A DNA stretch of 64,000 nucleotides from contig NZ_PVZS01000020.1 of assembly GCF_003004785.1 (NCBI RefSeq), positions 1 through 64,000 of the forward strand. Direction: 5' to 3'. Position 1 is the stretch's first letter; every line of letters begins with the position of its first letter. The notes under the pieces were generated by a model, which saw only the letters and a program-made list of their open reading frames with translations, had not been told where the DNA came from and made no database searches. This document shows positions 17,135 through 25,697 of this stretch, in pieces. A program made the translations under genes and the position numbers. This stretch comes from Alsobacter soli. GTDB lineage: Bacteria; Pseudomonadota; Alphaproteobacteria; Rhizobiales; Beijerinckiaceae.

Positions 17135-18580
17135 ATGCAGGGCGCGCATCTCACCGGCGAGGTGGTGGAAACGGACATCCCGTCCCGGCTGGACCGGCTG
17201 CCGTGGGGCCGCTTCCACAAGCTCGTGATCGCGGCGCTCGGGGTGACGTGGATCCTGGATGGGCTCGAGGTGACGCTCGCGGGTTCGCTCGCCGGCGCGC
17301 TCAAGGAGAGCCCGGCGCTCCACCTCACCAACACCGACATCGGCCTCGCCAGCAGCGCCTACCTGGCCGGCGCGGTGATCGGCGCGCTGTTCTTCGGCTG
17401 GCTCACGGACCGGCTGGGGCGCAAGAAGCTCTTCTTCATCACGCTGTTCCTGTATCTCGCCGCCACCGCGATGAGCGCCTTCTCGTGGGACGTGTGGAGC
17501 TTCTGCTTCTTTAGATTCCTGACGGGCGCCGGCATCGGCGGCGAGTACACGGCCATCAACTCGACCATCCAGGAGCTGTTGCCGGCCCGCGTGCGGGGCT
17601 GGAGCGACCTCGTGATCAACGGGAGCTTCTGGATCGGCGCGGCGCTGGGCGCGGCGGGCTCCGTGGTGGTGCTCAACCCGGCGATCTTCGGCATCGACAC
17701 CGGCTGGCGCGTGGCCTTCTTCATCGGCGCGGTGCTCGGCCTCGTGATCCTGTTCATGCGGCTGTGGATCCCCGAAAGTCCGCGATGGCTGATGACGCAC
17801 GGGCGGGCGGCCGAGGCGGACGCCATCATCGCCGGCATCGAGGAGCGTTTTCGCGCGGAAGGTCACACGCTCACGCCGGGGCCCTTCCCCAAGGCGCGCC
17901 TGCACGCCCGCAGCCACACGCCGCTCAGCGAGGTCTTCACGGCCCTGTTCAAGACCCACCGCCTGCGGGCCGTCGTCGGCCTGACCCTGATGGCGGCCCA
18001 GGCCTTCTTCTACAACGCGATCTTCTTCACCTACGCGCTGGTGCTCACCGATTTCTACCACGTGCCGTCCGACCACATCGGGCTCTACATCCTGCCCTTC
18101 GCGCTGGGGAACTTCATGGGCCCGCTGCTGCTCGGCCGGCTGTTCGACACGGTTGGCCGGCGGCCGATGATCGCTTTCACCTATGTGGCGTCGGGCGTGC
18201 TGCTCGCGATCAGCGGCTACCTGTTCAAGCAGGACCTGCTGACGGCCAAGAGCCTGACCGTGTGCTGGGTCGTGGTGTTCTTCTTCGCCTCGGCGGCGGC
18301 GAGCTCGGCCTATCTGACCGTAAGCGAGACCTTTCCCCTGGAGATCCGCGCCCTGGCGATCGCGGCGTTTTATGCCGTGGGGACAGGCATCGGGGGCGTG
18401 GCTGGGCCGGCCGTGTTCGGCCACCTCGTGCAGAGCGGCTCGCGCGACACCGTCTTCGCCGGCTACGTCTTCGGCTCCGTGCTCATGATCGCGGCGGCCG
18501 TCGTGGTGTGGCGCTGGGGCGTCGCGGCGGAGCGCAAGCCGCTCGAGGCCGTGGCGCGGCCGCTCGCCTTCGCGGACTGA
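17135..18580 (+). CDS. MFS transporter, sugar-porter/SV2-like branch
   Basis: 481 residues, twelve hydrophobic segments, MFS signatures G-W-L-T-D-R-L-G-R-K-K after helix 2 and P-E-S-P-R-W-L-M after helix 6, G-G-E-Y in helix 4. AAGGAG precedes the ATG. Moves an organic solute with protons; the substrate is not identifiable. Stands alone after ccoG on the same strand. Confidence 0.88.
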   Translation: MQGAHLTGEVVETDIPSRLDRLPWGRFHKLVIAALGVTWILDGLEVTLAGSLAGALKESPALHLTNTDIGLASSAYLAGAVIGALFFGWLTDRLGRKKLFFITLFLYLAATAMSAFSWDVWSFCFFRFLTGAGIGGEYTAINSTIQELLPARVRGWSDLVINGSFWIGAALGAAGSVVVLNPAIFGIDTGWRVAFFIGAVLGLVILFMRLWIPESPRWLMTHGRAAEADAIIAGIEERFRAEGHTLTPGPFPKARLHARSHTPLSEVFTALFKTHRLRAVVGLTLMAAQAFFYNAIFFTYALVLTDFYHVPSDHIGLYILPFALGNFMGPLLLGRLFDTVGRRPMIAFTYVASGVLLAISGYLFKQDLLTAKSLTVCWVVVFFFASAAASSAYLTVSETFPLEIRALAIAAFYAVGTGIGGVAGPAVFGHLVQSGSRDTVFAGYVFGSVLMIAAAVVVWRWGVAAERKPLEAVARPLAFAD

Positions 18581-18645
18581 AACGGCTTCCGGCCCCGCCG
18601 CGTTGAGTCTCCAAGAAGCCTGCCAACAACGGAAAGGAGCTCGAC

Positions 18646-18873
18646 ATGGGCGTTGCGCTGGACAGGGACATGGAATGGGCGATCGCCGAGACCGACCGCA
18701 CCTGGACCGAATACCGCGACCACCTGAAGACCCGCACCATCGCGAACTCGTTCGGCGGCCAGGACGTGGACACGCCTGACCGGGACCGGACGGAACGCCT
18801 GCGCGAAGCGCATCGCGCCGCCCGCGAGAGGCTGGAGAACCTGCTCAGCAGCCCCGTTCCCGCCTCGCGGTAG
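18646..18873 (+). CDS. Small conserved-looking hypothetical protein
   Basis: 75 residues, highly charged, largely helical, no membrane segment, no motif that I recognise. GAAAGGAG sits 10 bases before the ATG and the codon use matches neighbours, which supports a real gene. 65 bases after the MFS gene, so perhaps cotranscribed. Confidence 0.55.
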   Translation: MGVALDRDMEWAIAETDRTWTEYRDHLKTRTIANSFGGQDVDTPDRDRTERLREAHRAARERLENLLSSPVPASR

Positions 18874-18909
18874 GCGTTGGGGCGCTGGCGCGCCTCGTCG
18901 CTTGTTTCT

Positions 18910-19023
18910 CGCCGTCATCCCCGGCCGGAGCGGCGAAGCCGCGGAGGGGAAGGGGACTCGGGGCCATGCGCCTTGGCCCTGGATCCTCTTCCCGGCCTGC
19001 TCCGCAAGCCCCGGGGATGACGG
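18910..19023. repeat. Inverted pair of family C intergenic repeats
   Basis: GTCATCCCCGGCCGGAGC…GGGGAAGGGG and the facing arm …CCCGGGGATGACGG between two convergent genes; may act as a bidirectional terminator. Confidence 0.8.
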
Positions 19024-19075
19024 CGCATATTCCCGCTGATATCAGCCACTTTTCGCGCGGTGCAATCTCCGTCCG

Positions 19076-20203
19076 TCACTCCGCTTGGATCTCCCGGGTC
19101 GCGGGTTCGAGGGAGGCCTCTGCGGGAGGGCTCATGCCGGTGCTCAGACCCGCCGCCATGGCCTTCAGCGGCGTCAGGGACGAGTCCGGGCGCGACGTCC
19201 GCCCGGCGGCGCGGCGGATCATCATGTGAACCATGCTGAGCTTGTAGACGGCCGGCGGCGAGAGCTGGAATGGGTAGAGGTCGGGCATGCCCATGCTCCG
19301 GTTGAGCAGGTTCAGCCCGTAGGCCAACCGCATCCAGGCCTCCACCATGCGGTCGAAGCGCGGTTCGACATAGGCGTCGAAGTTGAGCGGCTCCTGGCCT
19401 TCCCCTGTGTCGGCCAAGATGCGGAGGCTGCCGGCCGTCTCCAGCGTATCCACCATATGGAAGTAGTGTGCCCAGGTCTCGGCGAAGTCCTCCCACGGAT
19501 GGGCGCTGGCGTACGCGCTGATGAAGAAGTCCTGCCACCGGTCCGGCGGTCCATCGCGGTAATAGGATTGGAGCGACTCGCCGTAGTCGGGCCGCTCATC
19601 TCCGAAGGCTTCGCGAAACTGCTGCAGCGCCTGCGGGTCCCGCGTCATGACGCCCCAGAAGTAATGGGCGATCTCGTGCCGGAAGTGACCGAGCAGCGTG
19701 CGGTAGCTCTCGCCCAGCGCTTCCCGGCGCCTCTCGCGCTCCACGTCGTCGGCTTCCGCGACGTTGACCGTGATGAGGCCGTCGGCGTGGCCCGTCATCA
19801 CGGGCCGCGTAGGGTCGGGCGGGTCGGCCAGGAAATCGAAAACGAGGCCGTCCGGCGCCTCCAGCCGCGTTTCGGGGCGCAGCCCGAGGCGGAATAGGGA
19901 ATAGAACAGCCGCCGCTTGGCGACCTCGATCCGCCGCCACCGGACCTCGTTCGCGGCGATCGACAGGTCCGGAATCATTCGGTTGTAGCGGCAGGCGGGG
20001 CAGAAGGTCTCGCCAGGCTCCGTCAGCCAGTTGCAGCCCCCATTCCCGGCGTTGGCGCACAGGAATTCGCCGCGGCCGGGCACGCCCGCCGGCACGAGCT
20101 CCATGGCCTCGGAATCCAGCCCCTGCGGAGTCCCGCAGCTCTCGCATCGGGCGGTCTCGAAGTTAAGCGGGTGTCCGCAAACGGCGCAGGCGAACAGCTT
20201 CAT
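19076..20203 (-). CDS. Zinc-ribbon and putative zinc metallopeptidase domain protein
   Basis: 375 residues. N-terminal zinc ribbon with paired cysteines (C6-x2-C9, C20-x2-C23, C49, C57, C68-x2-C71), then a peptidase-like domain with H-E-I-A-H at 176-180 and a downstream W-E-D-F-A-E-T-W segment that could give the third ligand. It matches my memory of the family annotated as zinc-ribbon and putative zinc-binding metallopeptidase. Cytosolic; substrate unknown. Start is set at the M-K-L-F-A-C zinc-ribbon start; the 25 codons further upstream are not family-like. Confidence 0.8.
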   Translation of the reverse strand: MKLFACAVCGHPLNFETARCESCGTPQGLDSEAMELVPAGVPGRGEFLCANAGNGGCNWLTEPGETFCPACRYNRMIPDLSIAANEVRWRRIEVAKRRLFYSLFRLGLRPETRLEAPDGLVFDFLADPPDPTRPVMTGHADGLITVNVAEADDVERERRREALGESYRTLLGHFRHEIAHYFWGVMTRDPQALQQFREAFGDERPDYGESLQSYYRDGPPDRWQDFFISAYASAHPWEDFAETWAHYFHMVDTLETAGSLRILADTGEGQEPLNFDAYVEPRFDRMVEAWMRLAYGLNLLNRSMGMPDLYPFQLSPPAVYKLSMVHMMIRRAAGRTSRPDSSLTPLKAMAAGLSTGMSPPAEASLEPATREIQAE

Positions 20204-20280
20204 GGCGGCGGCCCAGAAGGGAAGGAGGTGCGGGGCAACGAGCCCGCCCGCGCCGAGTTCCAGGCTACGGCTCCGCAAGT

Positions 20281-20619
20281 CGGATGGAATGGGGCCCAGT
20301 TCCCCTGGATCGCTTCGCCGCCGCGCGCCTCGCGATGACGGCCAAGGAGAGACGCGTTCGACTGTCAGCCGTCATTGCGAGCGAAGCGAAGCAATCCAGT
20401 GGGATGGCGTCACGGCGCATGAACCGCGTGGCTGCGTTCAAGACCGTCGTGGCCGGGATTGCCCCGGCCCTCCACGCGGTGGGGGAGGGCGTGGATCGCC
20501 GGGACAAGCCCGGGGAAGACGGCCAAGGCAACGAGCCACGAGTTCTGACGATCCTTTCAGAGAGAGGCTCGTGGCCGCCCCCTGGATCGCTTCGTCGCTG
20601 CGCTCCTCGCGATGACGGG
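20281..20619. repeat. Cluster of family A and B intergenic repeats
   Basis: Family A elements at about 20281-20340, 20371-20403 and 20584-20619, and a family B inverted pair (GTGGCCGGGATTGCCCCGGCC … GGGACAAGCCCGGGG) at 20449-20522. The 492-base gap upstream of the ligase gene holds nothing else that I recognise. Confidence 0.8.
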
Positions 20620-20695
20620 TGGAAAACCTGGGCGTTTCCACTCTTGCGGAACGGAGTCGCGGTTCGCGCGCTTGAAGCGTCACAGGAGGCGCGTG

Positions 20696-21784
20696 ATGGC
20701 GAGTGCAGCGGCGAGCACGGGCACGTCTGCGAAGCGGGGAGAGGCGAGGCCGCTCGCCGTTCCGCTGACGCTGGAACCCATGGAGGCCAAGTCGGAAGAC
20801 GTTCTGCCGCATGGGCCGGGGTGGCGGTTCGAGCCCAAGTGGGACGGCTTCCGCTGCGTCGCCTTCCGCTGGGGCGATACCGTGGAGCTGAGGGCCAAGT
20901 CGGGCAAGCCGCTGACGCGCTATTTCCCGGAGGTGGTCGCCGGGCTGAAGGCTCTTCCGGTGGAGCGTTTCGTGGTGGATGGGGAACTCGCCATCGCGGA
21001 GGGCGAGAGCCTCTCGTTCGACGCGCTGCAGATGCGGCTTCACCCCGCCGAAAGCCGCATTCGCAAGCTGGCTGCGGAAACGCCGGCCTTCCTGATCCTT
21101 TTCGACTGCCTGGCCACGCCTGAGCACGAGGACCTCCGCGCGGAGCCGCTCACCCGGCGGCGCGACGCGCTGGAGGCCTTCTACGCCGCCTGCGATGGCG
21201 CATCCGTCCTGCGGCTGTCGCCTGCCACGGGCGATCGCGCGGAAGCGGAGCGGTGGCTCGACAAGGTCGGGGCGGCGCTCGACGGGGTGGTCGCGAAGAA
21301 GGCCGGCGGCCGCTACGAGGAAGGCGAGCGCGCCATGGTGAAGGTGAAGCGCCTGCGCACGGCCGACTGCGTGGTGGGCGGCTTCCGCTACGAGAGCAAA
21401 TCCCGCTTCGTCGGTTCGCTCCTGCTGGGTCTCTACGACGATGCAGGCCGCCTCAACCACGTCGGGTTCACGTCCACCATCACCAATGCGGAGCGGCCCG
21501 AGCTTACGAAGCGCCTGGAGGCGCTCGTCGAGGCCCCCGGTTTCACGGGCGACGCGCCGGGAGGCCCGAGCCGCTGGAGCACGGAGCGCTCCACCGAGTG
21601 GAGCCCGCTGCGGCCGGAGCTGGTGGTGGAGGTGCGCTACGATCACGTGACAGGCGGCCGGTTCCGGCACGGGACGAAACTGATGCGATGGCGGCCGGAC
21701 AAGGCGCCCCGACAGTGCACCACCGAGCAACTGCGCGCCGAAGCGCGCCCGGGGCGGCTGATCGGCCGCCTGCAGGAGGCCTGA
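20696..21784 (+). CDS. ATP-dependent DNA ligase (LigD ligase-domain type)
   Basis: 362 residues. Nucleotidyltransferase motif I K-W-D-G-F-R with Lys48 as the adenylated lysine, V-V-D-G-E-L, F-D-C-L, V-V-A-K-K and V-K-V-K-R-L motifs, then an OB-fold domain. Seals nicks with ATP; related to the ligase domain of NHEJ LigD. AGGAGG at 20684-20689 sets the ATG. The next gene starts 1 base after its stop and encodes the polymerase domain of the same system, so the two LigD activities are split into separate proteins. No Ku gene and no LigD phosphoesterase domain are in the window. Confidence 0.9.
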   Translation: MASAAASTGTSAKRGEARPLAVPLTLEPMEAKSEDVLPHGPGWRFEPKWDGFRCVAFRWGDTVELRAKSGKPLTRYFPEVVAGLKALPVERFVVDGELAIAEGESLSFDALQMRLHPAESRIRKLAAETPAFLILFDCLATPEHEDLRAEPLTRRRDALEAFYAACDGASVLRLSPATGDRAEAERWLDKVGAALDGVVAKKAGGRYEEGERAMVKVKRLRTADCVVGGFRYESKSRFVGSLLLGLYDDAGRLNHVGFTSTITNAERPELTKRLEALVEAPGFTGDAPGGPSRWSTERSTEWSPLRPELVVEVRYDHVTGGRFRHGTKLMRWRPDKAPRQCTTEQLRAEARPGRLIGRLQEA

Positions 21785-21785
21785 C

Positions 21786-22733
21786 ATGGCGGACAAGGAG
21801 GCGATCGAGATCGCAGGGGTGCGGCTGACAAGCCCAGACAAGGTGCTGTTTCCCGAACAGGGGATCACCAAGCACGAACTGGCGGACTACTACATGGCGG
21901 TCGCCGAAGTCATGCTGCCGCACGTGCGCAACCGGCCCATCACGCTGGTGCGCTGCCCGGCGGGCCGCCAGAAGAAATGCTTCTACCAGCGCCACGCCGG
22001 CTCGGGCGTGCCGCCGGAGCTGGGCGAGGTGGAGGTCCCGGGCTTCGAGGAGCCGTACCTCTATCTCCGGGACCTTCCCGGCCTCATCGCGATCGTGCAG
22101 ATGGGTGTTCTGGAACTCCATCCCTGGGGCGCCTGCAAGGACCGGCCGGATCGGCCGGACCGCATGATCTTCGACCTCGACCCGGGGGAGGGGCTCTCCT
22201 TCCCGGACGTGGTCCAGGCGGCGCTGGACATCCGCGGCCGCCTGGCCGCGCTGGGCCTTGAGACCTTCGCCAAGACCACAGGCGGAAAGGGCATCCACGT
22301 GGTCGCGCCGCTGGAGCGCAGGCACGCATGGCCGGAGGTGAAACAGTTCGCCAAGGCCTTCTCGGCGGAGCTCGCCAAGGCTCAGCCGGAACGCTTCCTG
22401 ACGCGCAACTCGAAGGCCGAGCGCAAGGGCAAGATCTACATCGACTACCTGCGGAACGACCCGACCTCGACAGCGGTCGCGCCCTACTCCACTCGGGCGA
22501 GGGCCGGCGCCCCGGTCTCGACGCCGCTGGACTGGTCGGAAGTCCGGCCCCAGCTTGATCCTTCGGCCTTCACCATCCGCTCCGTCCCCGAGCGCATGCG
22601 CAAGCTGGGAAGAGACCCGTGGGCAGGAATTTTCCAGGTGAAACAAAGGCTTCCGAGCGGCTACGAAGCCCAGGCTGGATCTCCTCGCAGGTCCAGGCGG
22701 CCTTCAAGGGCGGCCCCAACGGCCACGCCATGA
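21786..22733 (+). CDS. LigD-type primase-polymerase (NHEJ polymerase domain protein)
   Basis: 315 residues matching stand-alone LigD polymerase (archaeo-eukaryotic primase fold): F-P-E-Q-G-I-T-K near the start, E-L-H-P-W-G at 110-115, catalytic D130-L-D132 in D-L-D-P-G-E-G, and T-G-G-K-G-I-H-V. Adds (ribo)nucleotides at double-strand break ends before ligation. Operonic with the upstream ligase. Confidence 0.9.
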   Translation: MADKEAIEIAGVRLTSPDKVLFPEQGITKHELADYYMAVAEVMLPHVRNRPITLVRCPAGRQKKCFYQRHAGSGVPPELGEVEVPGFEEPYLYLRDLPGLIAIVQMGVLELHPWGACKDRPDRPDRMIFDLDPGEGLSFPDVVQAALDIRGRLAALGLETFAKTTGGKGIHVVAPLERRHAWPEVKQFAKAFSAELAKAQPERFLTRNSKAERKGKIYIDYLRNDPTSTAVAPYSTRARAGAPVSTPLDWSEVRPQLDPSAFTIRSVPERMRKLGRDPWAGIFQVKQRLPSGYEAQAGSPRRSRRPSRAAPTATP

Positions 22734-23033
22734 ACAGAGGAGAAAGTTGAGAACTCTTGAGGTTCATGCCCGGAAGACGTAGTCCGGTCGGTCTAGCTTC
22801 TCATGCTGATGTCAGACGGCGAAAACACCGACTAAGCTGATTCTCGTCCTTGCCAGCCTCAAGGACAGTCCTCTCCCTGAGGACATGCGAAGCCCCAAGT
22901 TCCTTCGGCGAGCGCTTGCTTTACAGCAGGCCTCGCCTTTTCTTTTTGTCGCGAGCCGTCTTGATGTTGACATGGCTCAACGCATTTGGGGAGGGCCTCC
23001 CGCATCGTTATCCAACGTTTTCGGAGGACGACC
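22734..23033. other. Intergenic region without recognisable features
   Basis: 300 bases between the polymerase gene and the DUF6455-like gene. Only the ribosome binding site GGAGGA at 23023-23028 stands out; no repeat-family copy and no clear promoter. Confidence 0.5.
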
Positions 23034-23429
23034 ATGCAGGGTGTGAATAGCCCCGAAAATCCCGGCTTCCTGGCCCGCGCGGCGGCGTGGTGGCGCGAGC
23101 ACACGGGTTCCGACGAACTCTCGGAACTGCCGTCGGGCGAACTTCAGCGGATGGCTCATGACCTGTCGCTCAGCGAAGACGACCTGAAGACCCTGGCAGC
23201 CTCCAGCGCGGGGCAGGCGGAGCTCATGGCGCGGATGATGGCTGCTCGCGGGCTGGACATCGACAAGGTCCGTGCGCAGGACCCGGACCTCATCCGGGAC
23301 ATGGCCGTGCTTTGCGCGCGCTGCGACGAGAAGCGCCGCTGCGCCAGAGACCTGCGCGACGGCGTCGCCGCCAGCGCGGGCGAGGAGTACTGCCTCAACG
23401 TCGGCGCATTCAAGCTGCTGGAGAGCTGA
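23034..23429 (+). CDS. DUF6455-like small cysteine protein
   Basis: 131 residues. N-terminal W-W-R-E-H…S-E-L-P-S-G-E-L-Q-R-M-A-x-D-L and C-terminal C-x2-C…C-A-R-D-L…Y-C-L-N pattern correspond to the alphaproteobacterial DUF6455 family as I remember it. The cysteines suggest metal or cluster binding. Function unknown. GGAGGA supports this start over upstream in-frame codons. A terminator follows. Confidence 0.75.
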   Translation: MQGVNSPENPGFLARAAAWWREHTGSDELSELPSGELQRMAHDLSLSEDDLKTLAASSAGQAELMARMMAARGLDIDKVRAQDPDLIRDMAVLCARCDEKRRCARDLRDGVAASAGEEYCLNVGAFKLLES

Positions 23430-23555
23430 GTTTCCGTTCTGGCCTGTACGGGCGGCTTTGCGCGAAAGCGTTCAGCCTCGCCCCTGGCCGAACCAATGTC
23501 GCCGGCGGGACGTTTGCCCGGCGCTCGTTCCCCCTCCCGAGCGTGCGACCACCTC

Positions 23556-23585
23556 AGCCCCTGGCCAATGGCCGGGGGCTTTTTT
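23556..23585 (+). terminator. Rho-independent terminator
   Basis: Stem AGCCCCTGGCC / GGCCGGGGGCT with an AAT loop (one G-T pair) followed by six T. Ends the DUF6455-like transcript just before the convergent MFS gene. Confidence 0.85.
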
Positions 23586-23604
23586 CATCGGCGGCCGTCG
23601 GGGT

Positions 23605-24801
23605 TCAGGCGGCCTTGGGGCGAGCGCGGGACTTCACCGCCACGGCGCTGGCGATGGTGGCGAGCAGCCCGAACGCAATGAAGCCGAAGGCCTCGTGGGG
23701 CCGCCCGTGGTCGATGAAGGCGCCCAGCGCAAGAGGGGCGATCGTCGCTCCGATGTCGAGACCCGAATACACGAACCCGAACACCTTGCCCGTCGCGCCC
23801 GGAGGGGTGGCGCTGCGCACCAGCATGTCGCGGGAGGGCAGGGTGGCCCCGGTGAGGAACCCGGCCACCCCGAGCAGGACGAGCAGGACCGCGAGAGGGA
23901 GCGGCTGGAAGCCGAACACCAGCGTCAGCGCGCCTGCGGCCAGGAGGCCGACGCCGACGATCCGCTCATGGTTGGGCGTCCAGTCGGCCAGGTAGCCTCC
24001 CGCGAGCGCGCCGATGGCGCTGCACACGAGGTAAAGCGTGGTCGCCCGGGCGGCGGCGGCGAGGCTCACGTCCTGGACCAGCGGCAGCAGCGAGGGCAGG
24101 AAGTTCTGGGAGCCGATCTGGGCGATAGACAGCAGCACGAAATAAACGAGGCACGCGATGATCGGCGCAGTCAGCAGCATGCGCCAATCGCTCTTGCCGC
24201 TTCCGGACGGGGCGACCCGCTCCACCTTGAGGGTGCGCTGCTGGAGGGCCACATAAGCTGCGAGCACGAGGCCGCCGAGGCCCACCTGCACCAGCGCCAT
24301 GCGCCAGCCGAAGCGCTCGGCGAGAGTGAGCATGGTGACGGGCGCGCTGGCCCAGCCGAGCGTGCCCAGCACCGTGTGGACGCTGTAGGCCCGGCCGATG
24401 CGGCTGCGGGTGATCCGGCCCGTGAGGATGGCGTAGTCGGCCGGGTGAAAGACGCTGTTTCCCATGCCGGCGAGCGCGGCGGCAGGAAGGAGGCCCCAGT
24501 AGCCGGGCGCCACGCCGGCCAGCGCCATGGCCCCGCCGCAAAAGGCGATGCCGAGCGGCAGCACGACCTGAGGGCCGATCCGGTCCACCACGAACCCGGC
24601 GAGCACCTGGCACACGCCGGACACGGCGAAGAACACCGCCATCACGGCGCCGAGCTCGGTGAAGCTGACGTTCAGGTCGCTGCGCATGAGGGGGAACAGC
24701 GGCGGCAGCACGAGCTGGAAGAAGTGGCTCGAGAAGTGGGCGGCGCCGACCAGGGACATCACGCGGATGTCACGGCCGAGGGGGGCGACGGCGTCGGTCA
24801 T
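23605..24801 (-). CDS. MFS transporter (fosmidomycin-resistance-like branch)
   Basis: 398 residues with twelve hydrophobic segments; helix 1 H-F-S-S-H-F and the G-N-S-V-F-H-P-A-D-Y segment resemble the Fsr-like drug-efflux branch of the MFS. Likely an exporter of unknown substrate. Start ATG 24801 lacks a good ribosome binding site but fits the family N-terminus; about 21 codons upstream look non-coding. Divergent from the TetR gene at 25041. Confidence 0.82.
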   Translation of the reverse strand: MTDAVAPLGRDIRVMSLVGAAHFSSHFFQLVLPPLFPLMRSDLNVSFTELGAVMAVFFAVSGVCQVLAGFVVDRIGPQVVLPLGIAFCGGAMALAGVAPGYWGLLPAAALAGMGNSVFHPADYAILTGRITRSRIGRAYSVHTVLGTLGWASAPVTMLTLAERFGWRMALVQVGLGGLVLAAYVALQQRTLKVERVAPSGSGKSDWRMLLTAPIIACLVYFVLLSIAQIGSQNFLPSLLPLVQDVSLAAAARATTLYLVCSAIGALAGGYLADWTPNHERIVGVGLLAAGALTLVFGFQPLPLAVLLVLLGVAGFLTGATLPSRDMLVRSATPPGATGKVFGFVYSGLDIGATIAPLALGAFIDHGRPHEAFGFIAFGLLATIASAVAVKSRARPKAA

Positions 24802-24895
24802 CGAAGCTCGGGGTCTCGGAGGAATTCGAGCCTTCCCGTACAGGCAATCGCCCGGCGGCGCCATACCGCCCTCCGCACGGCTGGCCTGCTGAAAT

Positions 24896-24931
24896 ATCAG
24901 GCTTTCTCGCCTGATCCGGCGCCCGGGCGCC
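24896..24931. promoter_or_regulatory. Two adjacent inverted repeats in a divergent intergenic region
   Basis: ATCAGGC-tttctc-GCCTGAT (24896-24915) and the perfect palindrome GGCGCCCGGGCGCC (24918-24931) lie between the MFS and TetR genes. Either could be an operator; neither is a recognised site. Confidence 0.3.
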
Positions 24932-25040
24932 GCTGGCTGCGCTGCTGCAGACGCAAGGCGCTCACATTGCGATCACAGTCCCGCGACTTACGGGAATTTA
25001 AGTTGAAGAGTGAAACTCGGGAGTTCATATCAGCCACGCT

Positions 25041-25697
25041 ATGAAACCCGCCGGTTCAATTCCCGCAACCATGCTCCGCCGCGCCCGCATCGTGGACGCG
25101 GCGCTGCGGCTGTTTTCGGAGAGCGCCTACGACACCGTGCAGATGCACGACGTCGCGAAGGCGGCCGGCGTGGCGAAGCCGACCCTCTACCGTTACTTCC
25201 ACACCAAGGAAGACCTGTTTCTGGAGAGCCTCGAGAAGGCGCTCGGCGACCTGGAGACCGAGGCGGAGCAGGCCGTTTCGCGGGCCGCAACCGCGCGGGA
25301 CGGGCTCACGCTCGTGATCCGCTGCGTCATCCAGTCGCTGGGTCGCTGCACGGCAGCCATCCGCGCGTTTGACGGCGCGGACACCCGTCTCGGCGAACGG
25401 GGCAGGGCGGTGATCCGCCGCCGGGTCAGGCAGATCCAGAAGACCATCGCGGCCCTGATCCGGCGCGGGGTCGAAGCCGGCGAATTCCGGCCGCTCGACC
25501 CGGACCTCGTCGCGCTCGCGCTGCTGGGGGCCATGCGCATGACGGCGGCGCAAACGTCCGAGCGCCAGCAACCCGCCGCGGCGCGTCTGCTCGCAGATTT
25601 GATCGAGAACGGTCTTTCGCCCCTGACCCAGGCGGACGAGCCCGCGTTCTCAACCAACAACCACGCCCTGCTGGACGAAACGGTGAACCATTCATGA
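25041..25697 (+). CDS. TetR/AcrR-family transcriptional regulator of the adjacent RND pump
   Basis: 218 residues. N-terminal TetR helix-turn-helix (R-I-V-D-A-A-L-R-L-F … V-A-K-A-A-G-V-A-K-P-T-L-Y-R-Y-F-H-T-K-E-D-L-F), all-helical ligand-binding C-terminal domain. Its stop overlaps the adaptor gene start (ATGA), so it is transcribed with the pump that it probably represses. ATG at residue 11 is an alternative start. Confidence 0.9.
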   Translation: MKPAGSIPATMLRRARIVDAALRLFSESAYDTVQMHDVAKAAGVAKPTLYRYFHTKEDLFLESLEKALGDLETEAEQAVSRAATARDGLTLVIRCVIQSLGRCTAAIRAFDGADTRLGERGRAVIRRRVRQIQKTIAALIRRGVEAGEFRPLDPDLVALALLGAMRMTAAQTSERQQPAAARLLADLIENGLSPLTQADEPAFSTNNHALLDETVNHS

